The notes below the pieces were generated by a model. The model was not told where the DNA came from and did not search any database. It saw only the letters and a list, made by a program, of their open reading frames with translations. Below, piece by piece: positions 27,720 to 37,104 of a stretch of 64,000 bases of DNA (position 1 is the stretch's first letter; each line of letters opens with the position of its first letter). The DNA is from Spirosoma arboris. Lineage in GTDB: Bacteria > Bacteroidota > Bacteroidia > Cytophagales > Spirosomataceae. The translations under genes and the position numbers were made by a program. The stretch lies in NCBI RefSeq assembly GCF_009754945.1, contig NZ_WPIN01000002.1, positions 620,001 through 684,000 of the forward strand. The letters run 5' to 3'.

Positions 27720-30700
27720 ATGAAAACAAGCCTTTTTCTCCTTTTCACCCTTTTTTCTTTTTTGCTTTTTCAGTGCTCGCGATTGCCGTTCAACGAAGTG
27801 GCGGTTGTCGGTCGAAATTTTGACGATGAGATTCAACAGACACAGAATCTGACGTTTACATTTAATAAAAATGTTGGACCAACAAATCAGTTTGATGAAT
27901 GGGACTCAACTCAATATGTGCGCTTTATCCCCGCTGTTCGAGGGAAATTCAAATGGACTGCTCCAAATGAGCTGGTCTTCTCCCCCGCTCGTGCCTTCGA
28001 TCCAGCTACCGATTACCGCGCTGAACTGACGGATGATTTATTGAAACGTTCGACTCAAAAAGATCTGAAAATTTCGGGCGATGATATTGCTTTTCATACG
28101 CCTTATCTGCAACTAACAAGTACTGAAAACTGGTGGTCGCGTTCGCGTGAAACCGGACAGCCCGTAGCGAAAAGCCGGCTTAACTTCAACTACCCGGTTT
28201 CATCGGCAGAAGTTGCCGAAAAGTTGGGAGTTTCATCCGAAGATAAGTCCCTCACCGCGCAAACATCGCCGAGTAATGCCCAAAATTCGGTTGTCCTTAC
28301 GCTCACCAATGCACCGACCCAGAAAAATGAACAACCGCTAACCATAAAGCTAGACAAAGGCCTGAAAGTGCCCAACACGGCTTATGTTAGCAAAGAGGTT
28401 ATTGAGGAAACCAGTACGTTACCCTCTCGCTATAAAGTCGAAGTGGCCGATGTCCAAACAAGTTTCGAAAATGACAAAGGTGTAGTCCGGGTCATTACCA
28501 CCCAGGAGCTACAACCAGGGGAATTAAGTCGGTTGTATACCATTCAACCTCAGGCTGAAACGACGGCAGAACTGACCGAAAATGGGTTTATAATCCGGGG
28601 AGAGTTTAACGAGACCGACACCTACGTACTTACGCTTACCGATCAGATTCGGGGGGTGTTGGGCACTAAACTGGATGAGCCGGTAAGTAAAGATTTATTC
28701 TTTGGAAAAATGCCAGCCAGCATTCAGTTTGCGAATAAAAAAGCCTTGTATTTATCCTCGAAAGGAGCGCGAAACATTGGCCTTAATATTGTTAATGTAC
28801 CAAAAGTGCAGGTCAAAATTGCGAAGGTGTACGAAAACAATCTCCTGAATTACTTCCGTACCAATCGCTACGAGGACTATAAAGAAAATGCCAATGGTGA
28901 GTGGGGGCCATCGGGATCATTCAATTACAGTGATGACGAACAGGGTGATTTGAGCGATGTCCTCGTCCAGAAAACTGTTGAAACAACAGACCTCCCCAAA
29001 GTGCGAGGTGTTTCCGCGCTGAATCTCTCCTTACCAGAGGCCATCCAGCCCGGACAGAATAACAATTTCCGGGGTGTTTACCTGGTTTCGGTCGATTCAA
29101 AGGACGAGGCCTATTTGCAGGCCAGTCAATTGGTATCGGTCTCAGATATTGGGTTGGTGGCTCGTCAGACAAAAAATGAGGTATTAGTTTGGGCGAACTC
29201 CATTCGCACTACCGAACCTGTGCAAGGTGTTGAAGTGACATTGGTTAGTAATAATAACCAGTCTGTTTATACACTCAAAACAGACGGCAGTGGCTTTGCT
29301 AAATTCGATAAGGTGACCGAAAAAGCACCCGGCTTCAAAATTGCATTGCTCACAGCTCGTACCGCCGACGATTTCAATTTCCTGTTTTTACCTGATACAC
29401 AGGTCGAAACGTCGCGCTTTGAAGTTGAGGGTAAATACGATAACGAGTCAGGTTTCGATGCGTTCGTATATGGCGACCGGGATATTTATCGCCCTGGCGA
29501 AACCATTCATTTTAATACCGTTATTCGATCGCAAGCCTGGCAAAGTGTTGGCGAAATTCCAGTGCTTATTCGCGTCTTAACGCCCAATGGCCGCGAACTA
29601 CGCGCGTTTCGTAAAACTACAAACAAACAGGGGGCAGTAGTCACCGATGTTCCGCTCAACCCAGCTGCTGTAACGGGCAGCTACTCGATTGAGGTACTAA
29701 ACGCCAACAATGTCCTGTTGACTTCGCAGTCAGTGAGTGTCGAAGAGTTCGTTCCTGATCGGATAAAAGTGGATGTCCTGACCGATAAAACCAGCTACAA
29801 ATCAGGGCAGACCATCACATTATCCGCTACAGCCATGAATCTGTTTGGTCCGCCAGCATCTGACCGGGCTTATGAAATAGAACTGCAACTAAAGCGTAAA
29901 GCCTTTGCGCCTAAAGGCTTTGAGGACTACGATTTCGATATTCCCAATGGAGCCTCGCCCGCGCCGGGAGACGCTACCGGTAAACCGGACGTTTTCCCGA
30001 AAGAAGTCCGGCAGGGACGTACCAACGCAAATGGGCAAGCCACCGAAAAATTCCCCATTTCAGGCCTCTATCAGGATATTGGCCTACTAGAAGCCAAGCT
30101 ATTTGTGACCGTCTTTGACGAAAATGGCCGTCCAGTTAATCGACTCCGGCGACTGGATGTGCTCACTCAGGACACGTTCTTTGGTGTTCGCTTACCCGAC
30201 CGATATGTAACAACGAATGCGCCTGTTGCCGCTGAACTCGTCGCTATAGATCCAGCCGGAACGCTACGGGCTTCGGCCTCTGCATCGGTAGAAGTTATAC
30301 GCTATGACTATCAGACGGTTATTGAGAAAGATGGCGATCGAATAAAGTATTCGACCAGGCGACGCGAGAAGTCCGTTTACAACAACTCTCTCTTATTCAA
30401 AGGGGGGAAATCAGCTTTTCGTTATGTGCCAACCGTTTCGGGAGAATATGAAATCCGCGTTCGGCGGCCTAATCGGTCCGACGCTTCGGGTACAAACTAC
30501 GCAGCTACCAGTTTCTATGCCTATGGCTATGGAAGCACCTCTGCCTCGTCCTTTGAAGTAAGCCAGGAAGGTCAGGTGTTGATGACCCTTGACAAGCCAA
30601 CGTACAAGACAGGCGACAAAGCTAAAGTGCTTTTCAAAGCACCCTTCGATGGAAAACTGCTTGTAACGGTCGAGAGAAATCAGGTTCTTGAACAACATTG

Positions 30701-33224
30701 GCTAACCACGACTAATAAATCTGCCGAGTGGAGTTTCTCCGTAGGAAGTGAGCATCTGCCGAATGTCTACGTAACGGCTACACTTATTCGCGCGATCGAC
30801 AACAACAATCTTCCACTAACCGTAGCTCATGGTTTTGCACCTGTTTCGGTGGAGGACGATGACACGAAACTCCCGGTAACCATTACAGCCGTGACTCAAT
30901 CCCGCTCGAAAACGAAGCAAACGATTCGGATTAAAACGGCTAGCAATGCACAGGTAACCATAGCTGTTGTGGACGAGGGAATTCTGCAACTTAAGAACTT
31001 CAAAACGCCTGACCCGTACGGGTTCTTCTATCAGAAGCGCGCTCTCGAAGTTGGTAGTCACGACCTGTACGCACTTCTCTATCCCGAATTATCGCTAAAA
31101 TCGACATCGAGCGTTGGTGGCGATGGCTATGATTTAGAAAAACGGGTCAATCCGCTTAGCCATGGACGGGTTCGGTTAGTAGCCTTGTGGAGTGGCATTT
31201 TAGAGACTGGTTTTAATGGTGAAGCTGAGTTTTCGGTCGACATTCCACAGTTCTCGGGCGATTTGCGTATTATGGCCGTTGCCTATAAAGACAATTCGTT
31301 TGGATCGTCAAACACCAACATGAAAGTCGCAGACCCGATTGTTATCAGTACGGGTGTTCCGCGCTTCCTGACGCCCGGCGATCAGGTTGAATTGCCTGTT
31401 AATCTGAGCAATACGACCAAACAAGTTGCCACAATTACGGCTCGACTCAGCCTAACCGGCCCATTAGTAGCCGACAGCCTAAGTACTCAAAAATTAACGA
31501 TTCAGCCGGGTCGGGAAAATCGCGCTATCTTCCGGGTTTCAGCAAAGCAGGCAATTGGCGCCGGAACGATTACCGTAACAGCCAACGGGCTTGGTGAGAC
31601 ATTTACAGAGAAAACGGACATTACCGTTCGACCAGCAGCCTCGTTGCAGAAAACGTCTTTATCAGGCGCAGTAGCGGGTGGAAAGTCGCAAACGTTGCAA
31701 CTAGCAGGCAATTTCTTACCAGGAACAGCGAAGGCCAGTGTAACATTGAGCCGGTCGCCAGTGGCGCAATATGGGCGCGAATTGTTGTATTTGCTCGGCT
31801 ATCCGCATGGATGTATTGAGCAAACCATCTCGAAAGCTTTCCCGCAATTGTATTTCGCCGATTTGGCCAAACAACTATCAACAAATACCTACTTCGTTCG
31901 CGCGGGTGATAGCGATATGAATCCCGCGACCAATGTTCGGCAGGCGGTGCAAACGGTCGAAAGCCAGCAGGCACCCAATGGGGGCTTCACGATGTGGCCG
32001 GGCATGGCAACCGTAGCAGGCAAGTCCAATGTAGACGAATGGGCTAGTGCATACGCCGTTCATTTCCTGGCCGAAGCACAGGAAGCGGGTTATGAGGTTC
32101 GGCCATCGGTACTGAGTTCGGCCATCGACTTCCTGACTACATTCACGAACAGTCCAGCTACCGAGAATGCAGTTACCTACGACGAAACCGGCGGGCGTAC
32201 AATTCATAAAGTGGCCAGTCGAACAACTATTTATGGACTTTATGCGCTTGCTGTAGCTGGGAAACCCAACCGATCGGCCATGAATTATTACAAGCAAAAC
32301 GCCAATTTACTCACACCCGATAGCCGCTATCTGCTGGCCTCAACCTTCTTTCGCGTTGGGGATACCCGCAGTTTTGGAGCCCTGTTACCCAAGAAGTTTA
32401 CCGACAATACGACTGGACATCAAACGGGTGGAAGTTATGCATCGCCAGTACGGAACCTCGCCCTTGTGCTCGATGCACTTGTCGATACAGATATCGACAA
32501 TTTGCAAATTCCGACGTTGGCCCGACAGTTAGCAGGTGCGTTGAAACAGACGAGCTACCTCAATACACAGGAAGCTGCTTTTGCCTTTTTGGCGTTGGGT
32601 AAACTAGCACGCCAAACGGCAAACAGCACTGCAACAGCTACCTTGACATCAGGCGGAAAGTCGCTCGGTACCATGAGCGATGCGCTCCTGAATATTAAAC
32701 GTGTCCCAACGAATGGGCCATTAAATCTGACAGCCAACGGCTCTGGGAATGTCTATTATTTCGCTCAGAGCGAAGGAATTCCAGCTAGTGGAAAAATTGC
32801 TGAAGAGGATAACGGCTTGCAGGTTCGTCGAGAATACCTAAATCGGGAAGGGCAGCACCTCAGCGACATTCGCCAGAATGATTTGGTTGTCGTAAAAATC
32901 ACGCTCTCCAGCACCAATGGTCTGAATGTCGAAAACGTGGTGGTAACAGATCTACTCCCGGCGGGTCTGGAAGTCGAAAACCCACGCCTGACCGAACCGC
33001 GCGATATGCCCTGGATTCAAAAACCAGACGCCCCCGATTATTTCGATCTACGCGATGACCGGATTAACTTTTACACTACCGCTACCGGTACTACACAAAT
33101 ATTCTATTATTTAGCCAGAGCCGTATCCAAAGGACGCTTCGTTGTTGGTCCCGTATCAGCCGATGCTATGTACAGCAGCGACTATCGTAGCTACAACGGC
33201 GCGGGAGTTTTGGTAGTGAAATAA
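27720..33224 (+). CDS. Alpha-2-macroglobulin family lipoprotein with intact thioester
   Basis: About 1834 residues; a periplasmic bait-type protein that traps proteases, thought to guard the envelope alongside PBP1C. The ATG at 27720 (MKTSLFLLFTLFSFLLFQCSR) gives a lipoprotein signal with Cys19, although Gln at -1 is unusual. Several macroglobulin domains follow, e.g. YDNESGFDAFVYGDRDIYRPGETIHFNTVIRS and VEVSVEEFVPDRIKVDVL-like segments. Next come the A2M domain (LVALWSGILETGFNGEAEFSVDIPQFSGDLRIMAVAY), and the thioester motif YPHGCIEQTISKAFPQ with Cys1365 and Gln1368. The helical TED domain has GGFTMWPG and NVDEWASAYAVHFLAEAQ. Length is close to E. coli YfhM plus about 200 residues. Confidence 0.93.
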   Translation: MKTSLFLLFTLFSFLLFQCSRLPFNEVAVVGRNFDDEIQQTQNLTFTFNKNVGPTNQFDEWDSTQYVRFIPAVRGKFKWTAPNELVFSPARAFDPATDYRAELTDDLLKRSTQKDLKISGDDIAFHTPYLQLTSTENWWSRSRETGQPVAKSRLNFNYPVSSAEVAEKLGVSSEDKSLTAQTSPSNAQNSVVLTLTNAPTQKNEQPLTIKLDKGLKVPNTAYVSKEVIEETSTLPSRYKVEVADVQTSFENDKGVVRVITTQELQPGELSRLYTIQPQAETTAELTENGFIIRGEFNETDTYVLTLTDQIRGVLGTKLDEPVSKDLFFGKMPASIQFANKKALYLSSKGARNIGLNIVNVPKVQVKIAKVYENNLLNYFRTNRYEDYKENANGEWGPSGSFNYSDDEQGDLSDVLVQKTVETTDLPKVRGVSALNLSLPEAIQPGQNNNFRGVYLVSVDSKDEAYLQASQLVSVSDIGLVARQTKNEVLVWANSIRTTEPVQGVEVTLVSNNNQSVYTLKTDGSGFAKFDKVTEKAPGFKIALLTARTADDFNFLFLPDTQVETSRFEVEGKYDNESGFDAFVYGDRDIYRPGETIHFNTVIRSQAWQSVGEIPVLIRVLTPNGRELRAFRKTTNKQGAVVTDVPLNPAAVTGSYSIEVLNANNVLLTSQSVSVEEFVPDRIKVDVLTDKTSYKSGQTITLSATAMNLFGPPASDRAYEIELQLKRKAFAPKGFEDYDFDIPNGASPAPGDATGKPDVFPKEVRQGRTNANGQATEKFPISGLYQDIGLLEAKLFVTVFDENGRPVNRLRRLDVLTQDTFFGVRLPDRYVTTNAPVAAELVAIDPAGTLRASASASVEVIRYDYQTVIEKDGDRIKYSTRRREKSVYNNSLLFKGGKSAFRYVPTVSGEYEIRVRRPNRSDASGTNYAATSFYAYGYGSTSASSFEVSQEGQVLMTLDKPTYKTGDKAKVLFKAPFDGKLLVTVERNQVLEQHWLTTTNKSAEWSFSVGSEHLPNVYVTATLIRAIDNNNLPLTVAHGFAPVSVEDDDTKLPVTITAVTQSRSKTKQTIRIKTASNAQVTIAVVDEGILQLKNFKTPDPYGFFYQKRALEVGSHDLYALLYPELSLKSTSSVGGDGYDLEKRVNPLSHGRVRLVALWSGILETGFNGEAEFSVDIPQFSGDLRIMAVAYKDNSFGSSNTNMKVADPIVISTGVPRFLTPGDQVELPVNLSNTTKQVATITARLSLTGPLVADSLSTQKLTIQPGRENRAIFRVSAKQAIGAGTITVTANGLGETFTEKTDITVRPAASLQKTSLSGAVAGGKSQTLQLAGNFLPGTAKASVTLSRSPVAQYGRELLYLLGYPHGCIEQTISKAFPQLYFADLAKQLSTNTYFVRAGDSDMNPATNVRQAVQTVESQQAPNGGFTMWPGMATVAGKSNVDEWASAYAVHFLAEAQEAGYEVRPSVLSSAIDFLTTFTNSPATENAVTYDETGGRTIHKVASRTTIYGLYALAVAGKPNRSAMNYYKQNANLLTPDSRYLLASTFFRVGDTRSFGALLPKKFTDNTTGHQTGGSYASPVRNLALVLDALVDTDIDNLQIPTLARQLAGALKQTSYLNTQEAAFAFLALGKLARQTANSTATATLTSGGKSLGTMSDALLNIKRVPTNGPLNLTANGSGNVYYFAQSEGIPASGKIAEEDNGLQVRREYLNREGQHLSDIRQNDLVVVKITLSSTNGLNVENVVVTDLLPAGLEVENPRLTEPRDMPWIQKPDAPDYFDLRDDRINFYTTATGTTQIFYYLARAVSKGRFVVGPVSADAMYSSDYRSYNGAGVLVVK

Positions 33225-33231
33225 TGTTGGC

Positions 33232-33308
33232 ACGCAGATGACTCAGATTCTTATGCTTTACGCGGATATCAAATCTGTTTAAATCATAAAGATCTGCGTC
33301 ATCTGCGT
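33232..33308. repeat. Intergenic inverted repeat ACGCAGATGAC / GTCATCTGCGT
   Basis: Perfect 11-bp arms (33232-33242 and 33298-33308) flank 55 bp of AT-rich DNA between the A2M gene and the polyketide operon. The second arm extends as a GATCTGCGTCATCTGCGT tandem. It may end A2M transcription or be a dispersed repeat. Confidence 0.6.
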
Positions 33309-33367
33309 TCTATTCTATCAAACATGTTGGTTCTTCGCCTTGTTTATGATCTAAAACTGAATCGCCA

Positions 33368-34498
33368 ATGCCTCATGATGCCGACATAGTTATTATTGGT
33401 GGTGGTTTGGCAGGGCTAACAGCAGGCATTCATCTTGCTCAAGAGAATCTTCGGGTCATTCTCATCGAAAAGCAGGCATATCCTCAACACAAAGTGTGCG
33501 GAGAGTATGTATCCAATGAAGTACTCCCCTATTTACAACAACTCGGTATTTCGGTCGATGAGTTAAACCCTTCCCGCATCCACCGTTTTTTATTCAGTAC
33601 CGTTTCGGGAAAAACAATAGAAAGCAAACTGCCGCTGGGTGGCTTTGGGGTAAGTCGGTACACGTTTGACCGTTTTCTGTACAGAAAAGCGCTGGCGTCA
33701 GGGGTTACTATTATTCACAATCAGGTAGTTGATGTTGAGTTTGCGAACGACTCATTTACGGTAAGCACTTCCGACGAAAAGAAATACACATCTTCTCTGG
33801 TTATTGGTGCCTATGGTAAACGCTCGTCGTTAGATAAGCGCTTGCAACGACCATTTATCGCAAAAGAGTCGCCCTGGATGGGTGTGAAAGCTCATTATCG
33901 AGCCGAGTTCCCGGCCGATTTGGTGTCACTTCATAATTTCGAGGGAGGGTATTGCGGGTTATGCCAGGTAGAAGCTAGTATTGTTAACGCATGCTATTTG
34001 GTTAATTACTCTAGTTTTAAAAAATATAAAAATATAGATTCCTTCCAGAAGCAGGTGATGAGTCAAAATCCATTTTTAAAGGATTTTTTTTCTAAAGCGA
34101 TTCCCTTATTTGATAAACCCTTAACAATTAGCCAGATTTCATTTTCTAAAAAACAGCCTGTCGAAAATCACATCTTAATGTGTGGCGATACGGCTGGGGT
34201 TATTCATCCATTATGTGGAAACGGCATGGCAATGGCAATTCACAGTGCGAAAATAGTTTCCGAGTTACTCATTACTTATTTTTCTAGTAATGAACTGAAC
34301 AGAGCTACTTTAGAAAAACAATATATCCATGCCTGGAATAAAGAATTTAATACAAGATTAACGGCAGGTCGACTTCTACAATCCGTTTTACAACACACTA
34401 CGGCAACCTCAGTTCTTTTGAGTAGTTTACACTTAACACCAACTGTTTTGCCGCTCATTATTAAGCAAACTCATGGAAGCTTAGCAACAATTAATTAG
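33368..34498 (+). CDS. FAD-dependent oxidoreductase of the geranylgeranyl-reductase/hydroxylase type
   Basis: A 376-residue flavoprotein, first gene of the polyketide operon. Motifs seen: the Rossmann dinucleotide loop VIIGGGLAGLTAGIHLAQ with EKQAYPQHKVCGEYVSNEVLP, and the second FAD motif MCGDTAGVIHPLCGNGMAMAIHSAKIVSELL. The K-x-C-G-E block is typical of the geranylgeranyl reductase-like subgroup, which includes both double-bond reductases and aromatic hydroxylases. In this context (inference) it could hydroxylate the resorcinol ring, as SrsC does in the Streptomyces srs pathway, or act on the alkyl chain. The second half of the gene, from about 34000, is AT-rich. Confidence 0.85.
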   Translation: MPHDADIVIIGGGLAGLTAGIHLAQENLRVILIEKQAYPQHKVCGEYVSNEVLPYLQQLGISVDELNPSRIHRFLFSTVSGKTIESKLPLGGFGVSRYTFDRFLYRKALASGVTIIHNQVVDVEFANDSFTVSTSDEKKYTSSLVIGAYGKRSSLDKRLQRPFIAKESPWMGVKAHYRAEFPADLVSLHNFEGGYCGLCQVEASIVNACYLVNYSSFKKYKNIDSFQKQVMSQNPFLKDFFSKAIPLFDKPLTISQISFSKKQPVENHILMCGDTAGVIHPLCGNGMAMAIHSAKIVSELLITYFSSNELNRATLEKQYIHAWNKEFNTRLTAGRLLQSVLQHTTATSVLLSSLHLTPTVLPLIIKQTHGSLATIN

Positions 34499-34541
34499 AC
34501 AGAATCCACAAAACAGACACTTACTACATTAATTAAAACCG

Positions 34542-35255
34542 ATGCCGGTAGATACTTCACGACGTACGTCTAAAGAAGAAATAATGGACGATTTTGCGTT
34601 GACTGGACAAGAATTAAGTGACGCTTTAGATAAAATTGCACTAATTAATCAGTGGTTAGGTGGAAATAAAATTACGCTCGACGGAATAAAAAAATTAATC
34701 AAAGATTATCCCAAAGGCAAGGAAATTTCTATTGTCGACATCGGTTGCGGAAACGGAGACATGTGCCGGGCAATTGCTGATTTAGGTCGCAAAGCGGGCA
34801 TTACGTTCAAAATTTTAGGTATAGATGCGAATACCTACACAATCAATCACGCGAAAAGTCTCTCCCAATCCTACTCAAACATCTCATACGCAATTTTAAA
34901 TATATTCGATAGAGACTTTGCGTCTCTGAATTACGACATTGCCGTATGTACATTAACGTTGCATCACTTTACCGACCAGGAAATTGTCTCATTAATGACA
35001 TTACTGACAAACAAAGCAAAACTTGGTGTAGTTATCAATGACTTACAGCGAAGCGCCTTAGCTTACCGACTTTTCCAGCTTATTTGTTTTGTTTTCCGAT
35101 TGAATACGATGTCCAGAGAAGATGGGCTTACGTCTATTCTGCGCGGATTTAAAAAACAGGACTTAGAGAAACTCTCTAAGCAACTGCATTTAAAAAAATA
35201 CCGTATTAACTGGAAATGGGCGTTTCGCTATCAATGGATTATCAAAAACCTATGA
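34542..35255 (+). CDS. Class I SAM-dependent methyltransferase
   Basis: A 237-residue methyltransferase. Motif I ISIVDIGCGNGDMCRAIAD binds SAM. ILGIDANTYTINHAKSLS is the acidic end of strand 2, and YDIAVCTLTLHHFTDQEIVSLMTLL is the usual LHHF post-motif. It starts 43 bp after the FAD gene, and its TGA overlaps the ATG of the type III PKS by the ATGA arrangement, so translation is coupled. The inferred role is O- or C-methylation of the polyketide product, analogous to SrsB, although SrsB belongs to a different membrane methyltransferase family. Met15 is an alternative start. Confidence 0.88.
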   Translation: MPVDTSRRTSKEEIMDDFALTGQELSDALDKIALINQWLGGNKITLDGIKKLIKDYPKGKEISIVDIGCGNGDMCRAIADLGRKAGITFKILGIDANTYTINHAKSLSQSYSNISYAILNIFDRDFASLNYDIAVCTLTLHHFTDQEIVSLMTLLTNKAKLGVVINDLQRSALAYRLFQLICFVFRLNTMSREDGLTSILRGFKKQDLEKLSKQLHLKKYRINWKWAFRYQWIIKNL

Positions 35256-36304
35256 GTGTAAAAATTACGGCAGTAGCAAAAGCATTACCACAACATTGGC
35301 GAGACACAAAAGACATTTTACCATTTCTGGATGCCTGGTTAGTTGATCAGGATACGCGTTTCCAACGGAAGGTAAAGAAGATCTTTGAAAATGCGGCAGT
35401 CGATCGGCGATATTCAATTATGGGACCTACCGAAGTTTTTGCAAAAACTTCATTCGCAGAAAAAAACGCGATTTATATCCGGGAATCGATAAAATTAGCT
35501 GAAACAGCTTTCAAAAATGCGGTAGAAAAAACAACCTGGAACATTACCGATATTGATTACTTGATTACGGTAAGTTGTACCGGTATTATGATTCCTTCGC
35601 TGGATGCTTATTTGATAAATAGCTTACAAATGCGGCAGGATGTAGTTCGGCTGCCTGTTACCGAAATGGGCTGTGCGGCAGGTGTCTCAGGAATCATTTA
35701 CGCCAAGAATTTCCTAAAAGCAAATCCAGGAAAACGAGCTGCGCTGATTGCGGTTGAGTCGCCAACGGCCACATTCCAAATGGATGATTTTTCGATGGCG
35801 AATATTGTCAGTGCTGCCATTTTTGGCGATGGAGCCGCCTGCGTATTGCTCTCGTCCGATGAAGCCGATATAGGGCCCGAAGTGATAGCCGAAGAAATGT
35901 ATCATTTTTATGAAGCAACGCACTTAATGGGATTCGACTTGACCAACACTGGTCTGCAAATGGTGTTGGATAAAGCCGTTACGGATACAATTGCAGAACA
36001 TTTTCCGGCTATCATTTACCCTTTTCTGCAAAAAAATGGCCTGGCCATTGAGGCTATTTCTCATTTAATTTTTCATCCAGGTGGCCGAAAAATTGTGGAA
36101 GTAGTGCAGGAAATTTTCGGCAAAATGGGCAAGAACATTGATGAAACGAAGGAAGTTTTGCGCCTGTATGGGAATATGTCGAGTGCTACCGTCCTTTATG
36201 TATTAGAGCGATTTATGGACAAGCAGCTAGAAAAAGACTCCTATGGGCTTATGTTAAGTTTTGGACCCGGATTTTCGGCACAACGTGTTTTACTGAAGTG
36301 GTAA
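35252..36304 (+). CDS. Type III polyketide synthase (alkylresorcinol/alkylpyrone-type)
   Basis: A 350-residue chalcone/stilbene-synthase-superfamily enzyme. It extends an acyl starter with malonyl units on its own active site and cyclises the chain. The catalytic triad is complete: Cys141 in EMGCAAGVSGI, His275 in IFHPGGRKIVE and Asn308 in YGNMSSATVLYVLE. Other signatures are ITVSCTGIMIPSLDAYLIN, AIFGDGAACVLL, LTNTGLQMVLD and the C-terminal FGPGFSAQRVLLKW. The ATG at 35252 overlaps the methyltransferase stop and matches the family's N-terminus; an in-frame ATG at 35216 adds 12 residues and is less likely. The dedicated ACP and FAS-like genes downstream suggest the starter is a long acyl-ACP. 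The product type (resorcinol or pyrone) cannot be told from sequence. Confidence 0.93.
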   Translation: MSVKITAVAKALPQHWRDTKDILPFLDAWLVDQDTRFQRKVKKIFENAAVDRRYSIMGPTEVFAKTSFAEKNAIYIRESIKLAETAFKNAVEKTTWNITDIDYLITVSCTGIMIPSLDAYLINSLQMRQDVVRLPVTEMGCAAGVSGIIYAKNFLKANPGKRAALIAVESPTATFQMDDFSMANIVSAAIFGDGAACVLLSSDEADIGPEVIAEEMYHFYEATHLMGFDLTNTGLQMVLDKAVTDTIAEHFPAIIYPFLQKNGLAIEAISHLIFHPGGRKIVEVVQEIFGKMGKNIDETKEVLRLYGNMSSATVLYVLERFMDKQLEKDSYGLMLSFGPGFSAQRVLLKW

Positions 36305-37095
36305 GCGAATTTAGCGACAAAAATTATTGGGCTGTTATTCTGGGTGGTAGCACAGGATTAGGACTGGCAACGGCGAAAAAACTGGCACAACACGGCATGA
36401 ATATCTGCGTTGTGCATCGAACCCGGAAAGCAGAAATTGCCAATGTAGAAGCCGAATTCCGCAGTATTGAAAGTCAGGGTATTTTGCTAAAGCAGTATAA
36501 CATTGATGCAACCAGTGCCGAGAAACGTAGTACTGTTATCGCTGACTTGCAGATGCATCTGGGCGGTCAGGGAAAAATACGAGCGTTGATCCACAGCATA
36601 GCTAAGGGTAATTTGAAACCAATGGTTTCTCACGACCAACGGCAACTCCAACACGACGATTTTCAATTAACGATCGAGGCAATGGCAATTAGTTTATATG
36701 ACTGGACAAAAGGCTTATTGACCGCTTCATTATTTGCACCCGATGCCCGTATCATTAGTTTTACCAGCGAAGGCAGCACAAAAGCCTGGAAAAATTATGC
36801 GGCTGTTTCGGCAGCCAAAGCAGCGTTGGAGGCCATTTCAAGAAGCATTGCGTTGGAAATGGCACCTTTGGGTATACGAGCTAACTGTATTATGGCGGGT
36901 GTTACAGATACGGCTTCGCTACGTATGATTCCCGATTCTGAGACTTTGCTCCATCATAGCAAACAACGAAATCCTTTTTCCCGATTAACCCAAGCAACCG
37001 ACGTGGCCAATGTAGCGTATTTGCTTTGTAAAGATGAAGCCGCCTGGATTAACGGCGCGGTGATTCCAGTGAATGGTGGTGAGCATCTTCAATAA
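36298..37095 (+). CDS. FabL-like enoyl-ACP reductase (SDR)
   Basis: A 265-residue short-chain dehydrogenase. The cofactor loop is LGGSTGLGLATAKKLAQHG and the mid motif IHSIAKGNLKPM. The active site is Y167-x6-K174 (NYAAVSAAKAALEAI), not the Y-x3-K of ketoreductases. This spacing is the mark of enoyl-ACP reductases FabI and FabL. The following SIALEMAPLGIRANCIMAGVTDT and C-terminal INGAVIPVNGG look most like Bacillus FabL. The expected reaction is NAD(P)H reduction of trans-2-enoyl-ACP, giving a saturated starter. The start is GTG, overlapping the PKS stop by 7 bases; no ATG precedes the Rossmann loop. A ketoreductase role is the main alternative. Confidence 0.85.
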   Translation: MVSEFSDKNYWAVILGGSTGLGLATAKKLAQHGMNICVVHRTRKAEIANVEAEFRSIESQGILLKQYNIDATSAEKRSTVIADLQMHLGGQGKIRALIHSIAKGNLKPMVSHDQRQLQHDDFQLTIEAMAISLYDWTKGLLTASLFAPDARIISFTSEGSTKAWKNYAAVSAAKAALEAISRSIALEMAPLGIRANCIMAGVTDTASLRMIPDSETLLHHSKQRNPFSRLTQATDVANVAYLLCKDEAAWINGAVIPVNGGEHLQ

Positions 37096-37104
37096 CGATA
37101 CGAC

